From Akanthomyces muscarius (lineage: Eukaryota > Ascomycota > Sordariomycetes > Hypocreales > Cordycipitaceae), in NCBI RefSeq assembly GCF_028009165.1, contig NC_079246.1, positions 1,984,001 through 2,048,000 on the forward strand: a stretch of 64,000 nucleotides of DNA, written 5' to 3'. The notes beneath the pieces are model-generated. The model made no database searches and was not told the origin of the DNA. It worked only from the letters and a program-made list of their open reading frames with translations. Below are positions 1 through 10,144 of the stretch, piece after piece. Made by a program: the position numbers and the translations under genes. The number at the start of each line of letters is the position of its first letter. The first letter of the stretch is position 1.

Positions 1-801
1 ATATTCCGGAGAATGGTGGGCATATCCCAGCACCGTTGGCGGAATCTGCGGTACTCCGTCTGAAGAGTGCGTCACACGGTAGTAGTGGTCATCCGAGATC
101 ACTGAGTTGTAGTGTTTGGCCCAAGCCGCATCGCCGTTGCGCGGCTCACCAAAGGTGAATACTTCGGACACCTGGAAGCCCATACCCGCGAAGGAGGTTG
201 CCGCGATAGAGGCAATACCCCCGCCAAGGGAATGACCGGTAACAACAAATCGCCAGTCTTCCTCGCAGAGCAATCCCTGCAGAGTGGTTCCAATTGGCTT
301 CATGACTGAGGTGTAAGCGCTTTGAAACCCATTGTGGACCTGTAGGAATTGAGTTTTATCAGTATTGATTGCAGACTTCAGCGAAGAATTCGCGTCCTAC
401 CTTGCAATCGGAGCAATTCGTGCCAGGGGCACTGAGGGGGACAAGCGCGAACGCAAGGTCCGAGTCGAGCTCCTTAGGCGAGGAGGTACCCCGAAACGCA
501 ACAATTATTTCCTTCGCTTTATCGTCGCGGAAGATTGTAGCATGAGTACCCGTAGTGGCATCGTCGACACCCTTGACAATGGTAGAGCCAAATGGTGGTG
601 TTCCGCAATCTTCCTGATACGCAGCGGCAGAAAATGCCGTGTATCGCACCAATTTGTCGAACAGGTCCGATGATACTTCAAGGACACTTTTTAGCCATCT
701 TTGCGACACATTTCAAGAGACGGAGTGAGAAGCTTACCTGGTGTCTGGGCGGAGACAACTGCCTGTGTGAGGCCAATCGACGCGAGAAAAAGCCAACGCA
801 T
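1..801 (-). CDS. Secreted class 3 lipase, cut by the left window edge
   Basis: Exons, in reading order, are 801-738, 675-401 and 339-1 (continuing beyond base 1), joined in frame. The ATG at 801 begins a signal peptide (MRWLFLASIGLTQAVVSA). The 62-nt first intron ends at TTGAAG and leads to VSSDLFDKLVRYTAFSAAAY, the usual start of mature fungal class 3 lipases and feruloyl esterases. FRGT comes next, then the nucleophile elbow GHSLGG (Ser near residue 150), and an Asp in SSDGVPQIPP that fits the triad. The catalytic His and C-terminus are off the window. The protein should be an extracellular alpha/beta hydrolase acting on acylglycerols or related esters; sequence alone does not separate lipase from feruloyl esterase. 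It is divergent from the HsbA-like gene to its right. Confidence 0.9.
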
Positions 802-1210
802 TTTGAGTGATTGCAAGTACAGAGTTTTGTGAGTTGAAGTGTCCGAAGTCGAGACTTAGTATACAATCCAATGATGGCCACCGAGTCTTAGGCTGGCTTA
901 AATGACCTATCCGCCATAGACCATGCTACTCCCACTACTGGTCATACGTATTGATGCATGTGTCACGGCATTGGAATCCGAGCTGGGGAAGCTTTTAGTC
1001 ACCCTCGGTAGAATCGGGAGCGTGCTGGTGCACATATGTGTGCACAGTCCGCCAATGTAACGCCTTGACAGATGGGGGTGTGGTGGAGTGGTAGGCCGCA
1101 CTAGACAGCGCCGGCGGCGGATCGTCTTGGTTTAATTGAAGACAATCCGTCGACGTACCCATCTTCGCATCTCTCCCAAATATTCCAAACTTTTTGCAAG
1201 AAAAAACAAC
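802..1210. other. Divergent intergenic region, lipase / HsbA-like 1
   Basis: No coding sequence seen. It must hold both promoters. An extended palindrome around CACATATGTG lies at 1031-1040, and similar palindromes recur upstream of the other HsbA-type genes. Confidence 0.6.
1031..1040. promoter_or_regulatory. CACATATGTG palindrome (E-box core CATATG)
   Basis: Perfect 10-bp palindrome about 170 bp upstream of the HsbA-like 1 start, inside the longer near-palindrome GTGCACATATGTGTGCAC. The CANNTG core is the general target class of bHLH proteins. Function is inferred from recurrence and position only. Confidence 0.35.
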
Positions 1211-1735
1211 ATGCGGTTTCTGGGTTTATTCGGCGTGTTCGGGCTCTTCGTCGCCGCAAAGGCGGCTGATTTCCAAACCGTGCGAGACGACATCGCCAAC
1301 ATTAGCGCCATTCTTCAGCACCTGGACACCGATGCCAAGGGCATCCAGGCTGGTTCAGTAGGCATTGCCCGGTCGCTCCAGCTCGAGGTCGATTCTGTTC
1401 AGGTGCACAAATTGCTTTTAAGCACTACAGACGACACCAAAGCATCGCCTCCTTTTGAGGATCATTCCATTGATGTCGGCGGCGACTTCTTGAACCTGCA
1501 GCCCGTCATCAATGGTGTGCTGAAAACGATTACCGATCTCCAACCCAACTTGAAGGAGCTCAGCCCCGTGGTGGTGGCGATCCTGTATCAGTTGAAGCAG
1601 GACTCGGATGTGCTTGGAAAGGAAGTGTCGGGCAAGCTAAGCGCAGATTTCCAAGCGGTGGCACAGCAGGTTCTCGGGGAAATTGACGATACATTCAATA
1701 CTGCAATCACGACATACGGCGGGAAAAGTAAGTAG
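1211..1735 (+). CDS. HsbA-like secreted protein 1 (divergent copy)
   Basis: The ATG at 1211 starts a signal peptide (MRFLGLFGVFGLFVAAKA) followed by an all-helical region of about 155 residues with the spacing of the hydrophobic surface-binding protein A / cell-wall galactomannoprotein family (PF12296 type). An in-frame upstream extension has no ATG, so 1211 is preferred. Unlike the three relatives downstream it has no cysteine and no GPI tail. The stop TAG lies inside a good donor (GTAAGT at 1728); splicing 1728-1787 would change the end to GGKKT with a stop at 1793-1795. Such proteins are secreted and coat hydrophobic surfaces, in Aspergillus recruiting esterases to polymers; that role here is by family only. 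Confidence 0.75.
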   Translation: MRFLGLFGVFGLFVAAKAADFQTVRDDIANISAILQHLDTDAKGIQAGSVGIARSLQLEVDSVQVHKLLLSTTDDTKASPPFEDHSIDVGGDFLNLQPVINGVLKTITDLQPNLKELSPVVVAILYQLKQDSDVLGKEVSGKLSADFQAVAQQVLGEIDDTFNTAITTYGGKSK

Positions 1736-2165
1736 ACAGTGTTCTGTTTCTTTGTTCTCCTTGGATATTACCTCTAACTTGAAGTAGAGACCTGAGGAAT
1801 TTGGTTGGGGAAACGGCAGCTCAGACAATACGATAGTTTGACTTTTTGTAGAGAAGATTAGCAGCTAGATAACCCAATTAAATTATCAAAGCTTCAAAAC
1901 TAGGAATTAGTCCGTCATAATACGGTTTACGTCGTTGATTACGCGCACCTCGCTCTGGCCTGTCTTTTTTGGGCTGTCCTGTGCAGCACAATGAAAACGC
2001 ATTTAGAATTAGGAAAATGCATTGAAGTCAAATTTTTCTATTTCTATACAAACAATAGACGACATGATAAACCAAAGCCCTACTCTCATTTCCAAGCCCT
2101 ATCCTCCTGCAATAGTGTCGCTGTGTTCCTTCAGAGGCTACAGATCCTAATATTTGCATCATAGA
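1736..2165. other. Convergent intergenic region
   Basis: 3' regions of HsbA-like 1 and the MFS gene. AT-rich; no gene or repeat seen. Confidence 0.6.
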
Positions 2166-4016
2166 TCAGTTTCTGGGAAGCGCAGGCCAGCGCTTTCTCC
2201 AGCTTGCGCCCCATAGGTAGATAACCGGGATGAAGAGGATGAAGGCACCCAGAATCCCAGCATACATGGTGAAAGTCTTAAGGTATCCAAGCTCTGCAAC
2301 CCACTCCGAGACACGGAAAGAGAGCACAAAGGCCACGATGAGACGGAAAGATGCAATGTTGACCAATGCTGGCCCAGTGAGATGAGGGTAAGATTCCAAC
2401 ACGTAAACAATGCCGATGGTGTTTGTGGCAAGGAAGGCGAACCCGATCATTCCAAGACCAACGAGGAACATCATCCAATGATATTCTGCAGGATTGTCAC
2501 CAGAGATGCCAAAGATGATACATCCTGTAAGACCGACGAAACAAGGAATAATCAGGTTTAGGGCCTGGAACTCCGGGTTTCGCTTGCCGCTCTTCCTTGC
2601 CATCCAATTGGCAACCCGATCAGCCCCCCATCCGGAGATGAGAAAGGAAGCGCCTGCAGCAATGATGAGCGGAAACAAACAGAACCCCAGATGATAGAAG
2701 TTCCAACTCCATGGGTCGGCTAGAAGTTGCGGGGCTGCAGTGTACCCAGCGGCAAGCGCCATAGCAATAACGGCCGAGTTCAACAGCGTGACGAAAAGCA
2801 TGTGAGGGTAGAAGAAAGTGCGAAAGCAGGCCCAAAGAGCATCAGTGCCACTTCGCCAGTCAACCTTGCACTGAAAAAGCTTGATGTCATCCGTCCAAGC
2901 ACGGGGAGGATAGCTGACGTGATCAAGATCGGGACGGTGTTGGCCGGGTCGGAGAGGCACAGCCGGGATGCCTTCTATGGACTGGGTCAACATGGCTAAA
3001 TCACGAATAGTCTTCGTAGCAAACTTACTATTCTCGTCCTCTGAACGCTCGAATCTCGTCTCTGGCAAGAAAAAGAACAGGCAAATCCAGAACAGAAGAC
3101 CGGCACCTGCAGTTGCAAAGTAGATGACTCGCCAACTGGCGTAGCCAATAACGTAAGGTGCCGCCACACCTAGTGCAACAATGATTAAGCCCTTGCGGCG
3201 TACATAAGTTAGCTTTTTGATGACTGGCAGGAGAAGCGAGTGGTAATTTTGAGGCTTACCTGAGTGGCAAAGACGACGCTAATGGCAGCGTTGCGTTGAT
3301 GGTAGAAGATGATGTCCTGGAGAATGAACGGGATCAAACTTTCGATAGTTCCCGCACCGACCGCCTGAATAACACGGCAGACAAGATGCGTTGCTAAAGA
3401 GGTACTGAACCCGGATCCCACACAGCCTGCCAGAGCGACAACGCCAGTAATGAGTAGAACGTTACGGCGTCCTGTGGCGATGGCAAGCGGAATGAGCAGG
3501 ATGTTGGTTGCGCCCATCATCAAAATTGGGAGAGATGCCAGCAGATAGATCTCCCAGATGGGCGGTCCAGGGAACTCGGCAAGGATTGTAAGCGCGTTGA
3601 CACCCTCGGGTAGATGAACCTTGGTCAACAGCTTCGGATTAATACCAGCGTACTCAAAACTGAACACGGGCAACATGGCACCGAGAACCAGTTCAGCTGC
3701 AGCTGCCATGGCACCGAAAAGGCACAGGGACGCAAGCGCTGCCATCTTTCGCCAGGTAGGGAGGTTCAGAGGATCTGCTTAAGAGTCAGTAACGCTTGCG
3801 TCGCATGCCTATCGAGACTCGCATACCTCTTGGGTCCGCTGTGGGCATTGGAACGAGCGGAACCGAGTTTCCGCCTTCATTTCTTGCAGCTTCATCGGAT
3901 TGTTTCTTTTCACCAGGGGACGATGAGTCCTCGCGCAGTTCAACCATGGTAGTTGCCGTTGTTTGCGCGCTCAGCTTCTCATTCGAGCCGGAAAACCACT
4001 TTGACAGAGAAGGCAT
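2166..4016 (-). CDS. Major facilitator superfamily transporter
   Basis: Three exons (4016-3827, 3777-3260, 3191-2166) join in frame to 577 residues. A cytoplasmic N-terminal tail of about 65 residues, rich in Ser, Glu and Lys, leads to ADPLNLPTWRK and then to about 12 hydrophobic segments in two halves. A charged central loop separates the halves near residues 280-370 (FERSEDENSKFATK onward). The early RPI-like loop motif IATGRRNVLL and the segment VCRVIQAVGAGTIES match fungal drug:H+ antiporter-like MFS proteins. It should be a plasma-membrane exporter or importer; no substrate can be named. The neighbours are HsbA genes, divergent from HsbA-like 2. ATG at 4016 was chosen over an in-frame TTG slightly upstream. 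Confidence 0.9.
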
Positions 4017-4869
4017 GGTTGGCAGTGAAGGGACCAAATCATGAAAAAGGGGAAACCAGTGTAGAGAGAGTGTGTGATGATTTAGGGGAAAGCACTGTAC
4101 ATAAAAAAGAGACAGAAATCTGCGGAGTTGACTCTATCGGGTGGAAACGGTGGTGAGCCGTGCACATGTATTCGCCAGGTGTGGCGGAGGATGATCTGCG
4201 ACAATGACCCTTCAAGGAGATCTATCAAAAATGTGCAACAATGCTATCCTTGGGTCTCACTGGCGCTGGGGAAGATTTGAAATCTCTTCATCCAACCGCG
4301 GCTCAATGCGGGGGGTAGATCAAGCCACTTGCACGCAGAGCATTGGGCATGCAGAGAGCCGCAAACTACTTGAAGAAACGAAAGTGCGGAGAGCCAAGCC
4401 CGCGCATGCCAGGCAGATCATTTCACAAGCTTTGCCACCCATGGTAGGAGTATTGGTGTGGCCCCCGTGTGCAGTGCTGCATGGTACTACTGGTAGGTGG
4501 TGGCGAGAGATCCCTCGGCAAGCGCATCAACGACCACATATGTAGCGCGCGTGTTCTAGGAAACACAGCCCAACAGTCCAGTTCATGCTCGTCAAGAATG
4601 TGAGTGGAACTGTGAACGGATGTTTCAACAGTATCCGTACACCCGCTCGCATTGTATTTGTATTAGCATTATTTCGAATGGTTATCCCGCCTTTCGTGCC
4701 GTCCTGGAAATAGACGGCACTACATCTCTTGCCCAAACCGACAATAGCTCAACACTAATCTGCAACGATCGATTTCTTCAAGAGCCTCTTTTTTTTCCTT
4801 TTCCAACAGTCTAAAAGCACCCTCGCAACACCTTCTTCACATCTCGCCTCTCTCGTGTCGCAAAGCAGT
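4017..4869. other. Divergent intergenic region, MFS / HsbA-like 2
   Basis: No gene seen. It carries CACATATGT at 4535-4543 and, just after, TCTAGGAA followed by CAGCCCAACAGT (about 4555-4577). The same 12-mer occurs inverted near 11022-11034 in the spacer beyond HsbA-like 4. Confidence 0.6.
4535..4543. promoter_or_regulatory. ACATATGT palindrome upstream of HsbA-like 2
   Basis: CACATATGT, about 330 bp before the start codon at 4870. Same core as the site at 1031. Function inferred. Confidence 0.35.
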
Positions 4870-5511
4870 ATGCGGCTCTCATTTGTTTTCTGCGCTCTTG
4901 CCAGCGCCGCTTTTGCGATGCAAGAGTCTCTAGTCGCGCGAGACTACAACGTCATCACGACAGTGCTGGCCAATGTCACAGATGCCGTCAAGGGCCTGTC
5001 CACCGTGGCCGAGTCTGGCAAGGCTGACCCGGCCACCCTCCTCAAGGCCTCGGATCGCATCGTTCAGTCCATCAAGAGCGGTACTGCCAGCGTCAACGCC
5101 ACGGGGAACCTGACCTTTGTCGAGACCGTCCATCTGATCGGGCCGGTTCACAAGATGTCGCAGTTGTCGGCTGGCCTTACGAAAAACATGGGCAACATCA
5201 AGGGCTCGATAGAGAAGCAGAACCTGTGCGAGGTCGTGCGACTGCAAATAGGAAACATCAACCAGGGGGCAACTTCATTGATCAAGGCCATCAACAACCG
5301 GGTCCCCACAGCTGCCGTTGACATCTCCCAAGCATTGTCTCAGGGCATCATCGATACTCTGAACGATATTCAGGACGAATTCTCAGACCAGAACTGCGTC
5401 AATGGCCGCAATGAAACGACTACGTCGGCCAGTTCACGCCTTGCCTCTGGACACGCACAAGTCGTCTTCACTGTTTCTCTTGCCCTCGCTGCAGTTTTTG
5501 TCATCTTCTGA
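4870..5511 (+). CDS. HsbA-like cell-surface protein 2, probable GPI anchor
   Basis: Single-exon gene for 213 residues. ATG at 4870 gives the signal peptide MRLSFVFCALASAAFA. The HsbA/galactomannoprotein domain follows (about 25-180), with two cysteines: one in NLCEVVRLQ and one in FSDQNCVNG, both at positions shared with copies 3 and 4. The C-terminus has a short Ser/Thr stretch and a hydrophobic tail (VVFTVSLALAAVFVIF) ending at the stop, the layout of a GPI-anchor signal. It is probably held at the plasma membrane or wall rather than released. Family assignment is firm; the ligand (lipid, wall glycan or cuticle) is unknown. Confidence 0.85.
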   Translation: MRLSFVFCALASAAFAMQESLVARDYNVITTVLANVTDAVKGLSTVAESGKADPATLLKASDRIVQSIKSGTASVNATGNLTFVETVHLIGPVHKMSQLSAGLTKNMGNIKGSIEKQNLCEVVRLQIGNINQGATSLIKAINNRVPTAAVDISQALSQGIIDTLNDIQDEFSDQNCVNGRNETTTSASSRLASGHAQVVFTVSLALAAVFVIF

Positions 5512-7950
5512 TGGTTTTTTGTACTATGGTTGAGCTACTGGCTAGTCGCCAATCTGAAGAAACGGTCCGGAATTGGACTTGCGACTGCCCTTTGCTGGAG
5601 GATGCGGCTCGGAGAGTTTGCTTAGGTCTACTTGGAGGTCTCGTCTTGCGTTGTTGCAGAAATGTACTTGAGAAATATATAGGGTCCATGGTATTGTTAG
5701 ACGATCACACGAAACAAGCAGTTTCTGATTTGAAGCGCTGCGCTGTCCAAATTTATTCATGCACATGCACAAGAGCTTCTACCAACCGCCCGCAACTCGT
5801 GAAGTGGTGTTCTCAGCAACGATGCACAATGCAGCGATGGCACTCATCAATGTCACAAGCCGTATCGCCTACTCCAGCCTCAAACACTTATGAAGCAGTT
5901 TTCCCATTCTCCAAATCATTCCTCTATTTAGGGTAGTTTACATGGGCGGCGGTGGCTGTGGGGGTTTGGCACTGGTGGTTTCTCCACAGCGTGGGTTGGG
6001 TGACAAGACAAGCTCGACAAAATGCCTTGTGCACTACAGATTACAGCACGCTCAATTCAGTGAGTGGCTTGATGTTTGCTGGGCGGCGACAACGGGAGCC
6101 TCACTCCTGCTACTGCAAGGCACAACTACCCCGCACAGGTTGACTGGATACTCCCGAGGCGCCTTTTGGGGCAAGCGTGCTCTTTCGGCAGAAGAGAGCG
6201 ACATGTGAGGTGCCCTGCGCAGGTTTGTCTCTCAATGACAGCATGTCTTAATCTGGAACAGCCATGACAGGGCCTGTGTGGCATGCCAGTCAACCTGGAA
6301 GTACATGTGTCGGGTGGCATCCTCAGCTGGGTTGGGGGAAAGCCAACCACAAGGGCTGGCGGGAGGCTTGCCCGGATGCACTGTGTCCGGCCGTGCGCTG
6401 CATTAGTGCCTCGAATCCCCCGCATTGAGGAGACGAGATGTTCCATGGTGTTGTGGGCCAGACAACCATCTTACTAAAATGAAAGGGTGTATGTCTAACA
6501 CGACAGGGCTGGCGCACTTCGGCAAAACGCCCCTCCCCTTCCCTCCCTATGATTGCCTTCCAGCATGTCCCTGGGCACACACATGTAGGCCTAAAAAAGC
6601 ACAAGAATATTGGGACGCGATCATGGATCTACACTCCGCAGATTCGATTTGATCGCGTTACTCTAATGCAAGCCGAAACGATCATGTAGAGCAAGCCTGC
6701 CAATGCCAAGCACCCATGATGGAGGACAGACGGAACTGGACGGAACCACCAGAGAGCCCAGTCCTGCAATGTCTCATCCCTCAGCCATTCCAATGGCTGC
6801 CACAGCAGTTAGCGCCGACGGGTGTTGCCATTCTGGAAGCTATCGAGCTAGACACACGTTGGCGCCACAATTTCGCCGCGACCAGTCGTTGTCTTGCAGC
6901 TCCTTGACAAGGGCCACCAACCATCTTCTGGAGCCTCCTCGACATATTATGGTCCAATGTAAATTGCGACTAGAAACCTGGTAGTCCAGGCCAATGGCGC
7001 AATCGCGTAGCCGTGGCACTCTTGCGCCGCAGCAGGCTGCCACACTGGGCATAAAGTATTTTGATTGGCTCTACGGGCAGAGAGCGAGAAATGGGAGCAC
7101 CAGCTCAACTCGTATTCTCCTGCAGCGCCCCGTCATGCATCGTAAATCACTTCCTTGGCTTCTGCAGATTGAAGAAACCCCCCGTTGGTCCATCAAAAGG
7201 GCCTCGGCCGTGCATGCATGTTCATTCTCCTGTCTCAGCACATGCGCATACAGGGTGGCTGTCAATATGAACAGCGCCATGGTTGGGGTAAAATTCTACA
7301 ACTCGCATTGACGTTGGTTGCAAAAGAGGCAACTTTCAGCTGCGCAGGAAGCCAATTGGAGGTAGGATCGTCATGCAACAAGCTGCATTCTGCTCGCAAA
7401 TACAGATTACTCTGAAAGGTGCGGCATTTGTTCCATCTTGAGCCACGCGAAAGAGACAAAAATAGTCTGGCCGGGAGCGGCGTGTTTCTCCAAACCGTTG
7501 GACCAATACTTCCGGACTTCGGCGGATTTGAATCCTTGGAAATTAAAATTTGTTTTGCATCTGATGGGTGTAATTACGGGGATGTAGATGACGATCCGAA
7601 TGCTACCATAGAGGTGCGCCGCAGCATTTGTACACACATGGGTGGCCGCCTCGGCACGCGCCATTGACTACATATGTCAAGCGCTTAGAGGGGGCCGAGC
7701 CTACTTGGTATACTCGGTGCACTGATCGCCGATCCATAAACAAACGTTGCCAATGCTAAAGAGTCAACTTACTGCAAAGGTTAAATAAAGCAGGACAACA
7801 GCCAAATTTAAAAGCTGGCATCAGTTCGTTCCTCATCTGTTTCTCGCTACTCTTGACAACTCAGTCGTTTCAGTCACACCAGGCCGCTTCCACCCAAAAC
7901 TTTGAACTATTCACTCTGAATTATATCCTCAAACCTTTCCTCCCATCAAA
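5512..7950. other. Long intergenic region between HsbA-like 2 and 3
   Basis: About 2.4 kb with only scattered short open frames on both strands, none with a recognisable domain, good start context or splice logic. Holds ACATATGT at 7670-7677. TTAAATAAA near 7780 and TTTAAAA near 7806 could serve as promoter elements of HsbA-like 3. The rest is unexplained. Confidence 0.6.
7670..7677. promoter_or_regulatory. ACATATGT palindrome upstream of HsbA-like 3
   Basis: Sits inside the longer TGACTACATATGTCA, about 275 bp before the start at 7951. Same core as upstream of the other HsbA genes. Confidence 0.35.
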
Positions 7951-8760
7951 ATGAAGTTCTCCGTCATTGCCTGCGCCGTCACTGGTGCCCTAGCCCTCAA
8001 CACCCACGTTGAGCGTGATGCCTCCGAGATCAACTCCATCCTCGCCGATGTCAAGAAGAACCTCGAGTCCCTCGACTCGGCCGTCAAGAGCTACAACGGC
8101 GACAAGTCCACCCTTCTCAAGGCCTCCAACGACCTCATCTCCACCCTCAAGGACGGCAAGACTAAGGTCGACGCCTCTGCCGAGCTGGACCTCAACGACG
8201 CCGTCACCCTGACCGCCCCCGTCCAGGACCTCACCAAGACTGGCGAGAGCCTCGCTGGCGACCTTAAGGCCTTCAAGTCCACGGTCGAGAAGGAGAGCGA
8301 GTGCACCCTGATCCGCACCCAGGTCGGCAACGTCAACGATGCCTCCCAGGCTTTGATCAAGTCCGTCGTCGGCAAGGTCCCCGAGGAGGCTCAGCAGATT
8401 GCCTCTCAGCTCTCCGCTGGCCTGACCAAGGTTCTTCAGGACACCGTCACCGAGTTCAACGAGGACAACTGCAAGGACAGCGGCAACGGTGGCAGCTCCC
8501 CCTCTGGCTCTTCCTCTGCCCCCGCCTCCTCGTCCGCCCCTAGCTCGTCTGCTGCCGGCTCGTCCTCTGCCGCTCCCACTGGGTCTGCCTCTGTCCCCGC
8601 CACCTCGGCTCCTGCCACCTCTTCCTCTGCTGCTTCTGGCTCTGCCCCTGCTAGCAGCTCTGGCCCCGCCAGCACCGCCCCTCCCGTGGTCACCGCTGGT
8701 GCCGCTGCCCTCGCACCCCTCGGTGCTGCTGCTGTCGCTGTCGCCGCCCTGCTGCTGTAA
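7951..8760 (+). CDS. HsbA-like cell-wall protein 3 with Ser/Ala/Pro stalk and GPI tail
   Basis: Single exon, 269 residues, with a pyrimidine-rich leader and CAAAATG start context. The signal peptide (MKFSVIACAVTGALA) is followed by the HsbA domain to about residue 175, with the paired cysteines in ECTLIRTQ and EDNCKD. A low-complexity stalk of Ser, Ala, Pro and Gly follows (about 178-245), the kind that is heavily O-mannosylated. The tail is hydrophobic and Ala/Leu-rich, as a GPI signal. Codon use is strongly C-ending, suggesting high expression. Likely wall-anchored, presenting the binding domain outside the wall. Confidence 0.9.
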   Translation: MKFSVIACAVTGALALNTHVERDASEINSILADVKKNLESLDSAVKSYNGDKSTLLKASNDLISTLKDGKTKVDASAELDLNDAVTLTAPVQDLTKTGESLAGDLKAFKSTVEKESECTLIRTQVGNVNDASQALIKSVVGKVPEEAQQIASQLSAGLTKVLQDTVTEFNEDNCKDSGNGGSSPSGSSSAPASSSAPSSSAAGSSSAAPTGSASVPATSAPATSSSAASGSAPASSSGPASTAPPVVTAGAAALAPLGAAAVAVAALLL

Positions 8761-9607
8761 ATTATCGGTGGTTAATGGTCTGTACCGTCGCTATGATGGT
8801 CGTTAAAAGAAAGCATGCAACATAGACTGAGCCTCAGTCAAGTGTTTACTTCTCTTCTGACAAGGCTATTACACGGGCTGGGACAAGGACACAAATGTAT
8901 CAATATCCGGCAAACCATAATTGGTTCATGAGTTGGCTCGCATATGGTTTATAGAAACATGCTCTTGTACGGTTATCTATGTACTTGTCTGATAGTTTGA
9001 ATAGCACTTGATTAATTTAATTGTGATTTCTTCTTTTGGTGCAACTTCTGCCGTACATGCTGATTCCCCTGTGGTGATAACTTACTACCTCGTGCAATGA
9101 ATATAGTAATAAATGATGCCACTATATTACGGTAAGAGGTAATTCGGTGTTTTGAATGCAACTCAAAGTTTTTGCAGCATCCTGCTCTGTTCTTTCATCC
9201 GTCTTCCTTCTTTCTTTTTTCCGGCGCTTGCCCTTTTCGTTTCTTATTATTGTTTTTCCTTCTATCTTGACACTCGGCAGGCTTGTTTGTACAGCGCAGT
9301 TATTTGTCTGACTTTCAAGTACAATCGAATACCGTAAAAGGCTGTGCTCTACAGTCCTTCCCAGTGAAGAAAATATCGATAGATGCCTCGAAGAGATTAA
9401 ATATCACGATTCGGTTGTAGTATTTAAACAACATGCATTTGGCAAAATCTTAGACAAAGTCAAGGGAGCGATAGATGCGAGTTTGACGAATTTCCATTCC
9501 AAATTTGCCTATTTAATGGTTTCTTGCTAGCAACAATATATTTCCAGCAACCGAACAGAGCCCTTTGGACAGATTCTAATCTAGATCGATCAGCATCCTT
9601 GCCTAAT
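8761..9607. other. Convergent intergenic region
   Basis: 3' regions of HsbA-like 3 and 4; AT-rich, no supported gene. A 62-codon frame near 9152 is Phe/Ser-rich and looks like noise. Confidence 0.6.
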
Positions 9608-10144
9608 CTAAGCGTTCTTGCAGTTATCGGCAGAGAAGGCAGTCTGGGCATCCTGGAGGATGTCAAGGAATCCCTGTGCCTGCTGCTTGGCAATGTTCTG
9701 GGCACCAGCGGGGACCTTGGAAACCGTGGCATCAATCAGGGCCTTGCTCTTGCCGCTAATGTCGGTGACCTGGCTGCTGACAGCCTCGCAAAGTCCGCCC
9801 TTCTGGACGACGTCCTTCTTTCCCTTGAGGTCGTCGACCAGGGTCTGGGCGTGTCCCTTGAGGTCCTTGACGGGACCGAGAAGGCCAATGGCCTCGTTGA
9901 GGGTGAGCTCGCTGGTGCCCTGGACAGTGGTGGCGCCCTGGCCAATGGTGGCCACAAGCTTGTTGGAGGCGTCAAGGACCGGGGCGGGGTCGGCGGTCCA
10001 CGCCTTCACAGCAGAGTCCAGACCGTCAATGTCAGTCTGCACCTTGGCGAAGACGTCGAGAATGGGCTTAGCATCACGCTGGACAACAAATGCGTGAGCG
10101 CCAGTGACGGCAGTAATCAGGACAAGAGGGGCAGAGAAATGCAT
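9608..10144 (-). CDS. HsbA-like secreted protein 4
   Basis: Single exon, 178 residues. ATG at 10144 starts MHFSAPLVLITAVTGAHA, a signal peptide, then VVQRDAKPILDVF and the HsbA domain. The two family cysteines are in GLCEAVSSQ and ADNCKNA. The protein stops directly after the second cysteine, so unlike copies 2 and 3 it has no stalk and no GPI tail and should be released. Closest in pattern to copy 3 (DAVK..., TLNEAIGLLGPVKDL versus DLNDAVTLTAPVQDL). Confidence 0.9.
   Translation of the reverse strand: MHFSAPLVLITAVTGAHAFVVQRDAKPILDVFAKVQTDIDGLDSAVKAWTADPAPVLDASNKLVATIGQGATTVQGTSELTLNEAIGLLGPVKDLKGHAQTLVDDLKGKKDVVQKGGLCEAVSSQVTDISGKSKALIDATVSKVPAGAQNIAKQQAQGFLDILQDAQTAFSADNCKNA

Noticed and set aside
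5511..5936. 141-codon frame right after HsbA-like 2
   Set aside because: Overlaps the stop of HsbA-like 2; composition looks like 3' noncoding sequence.
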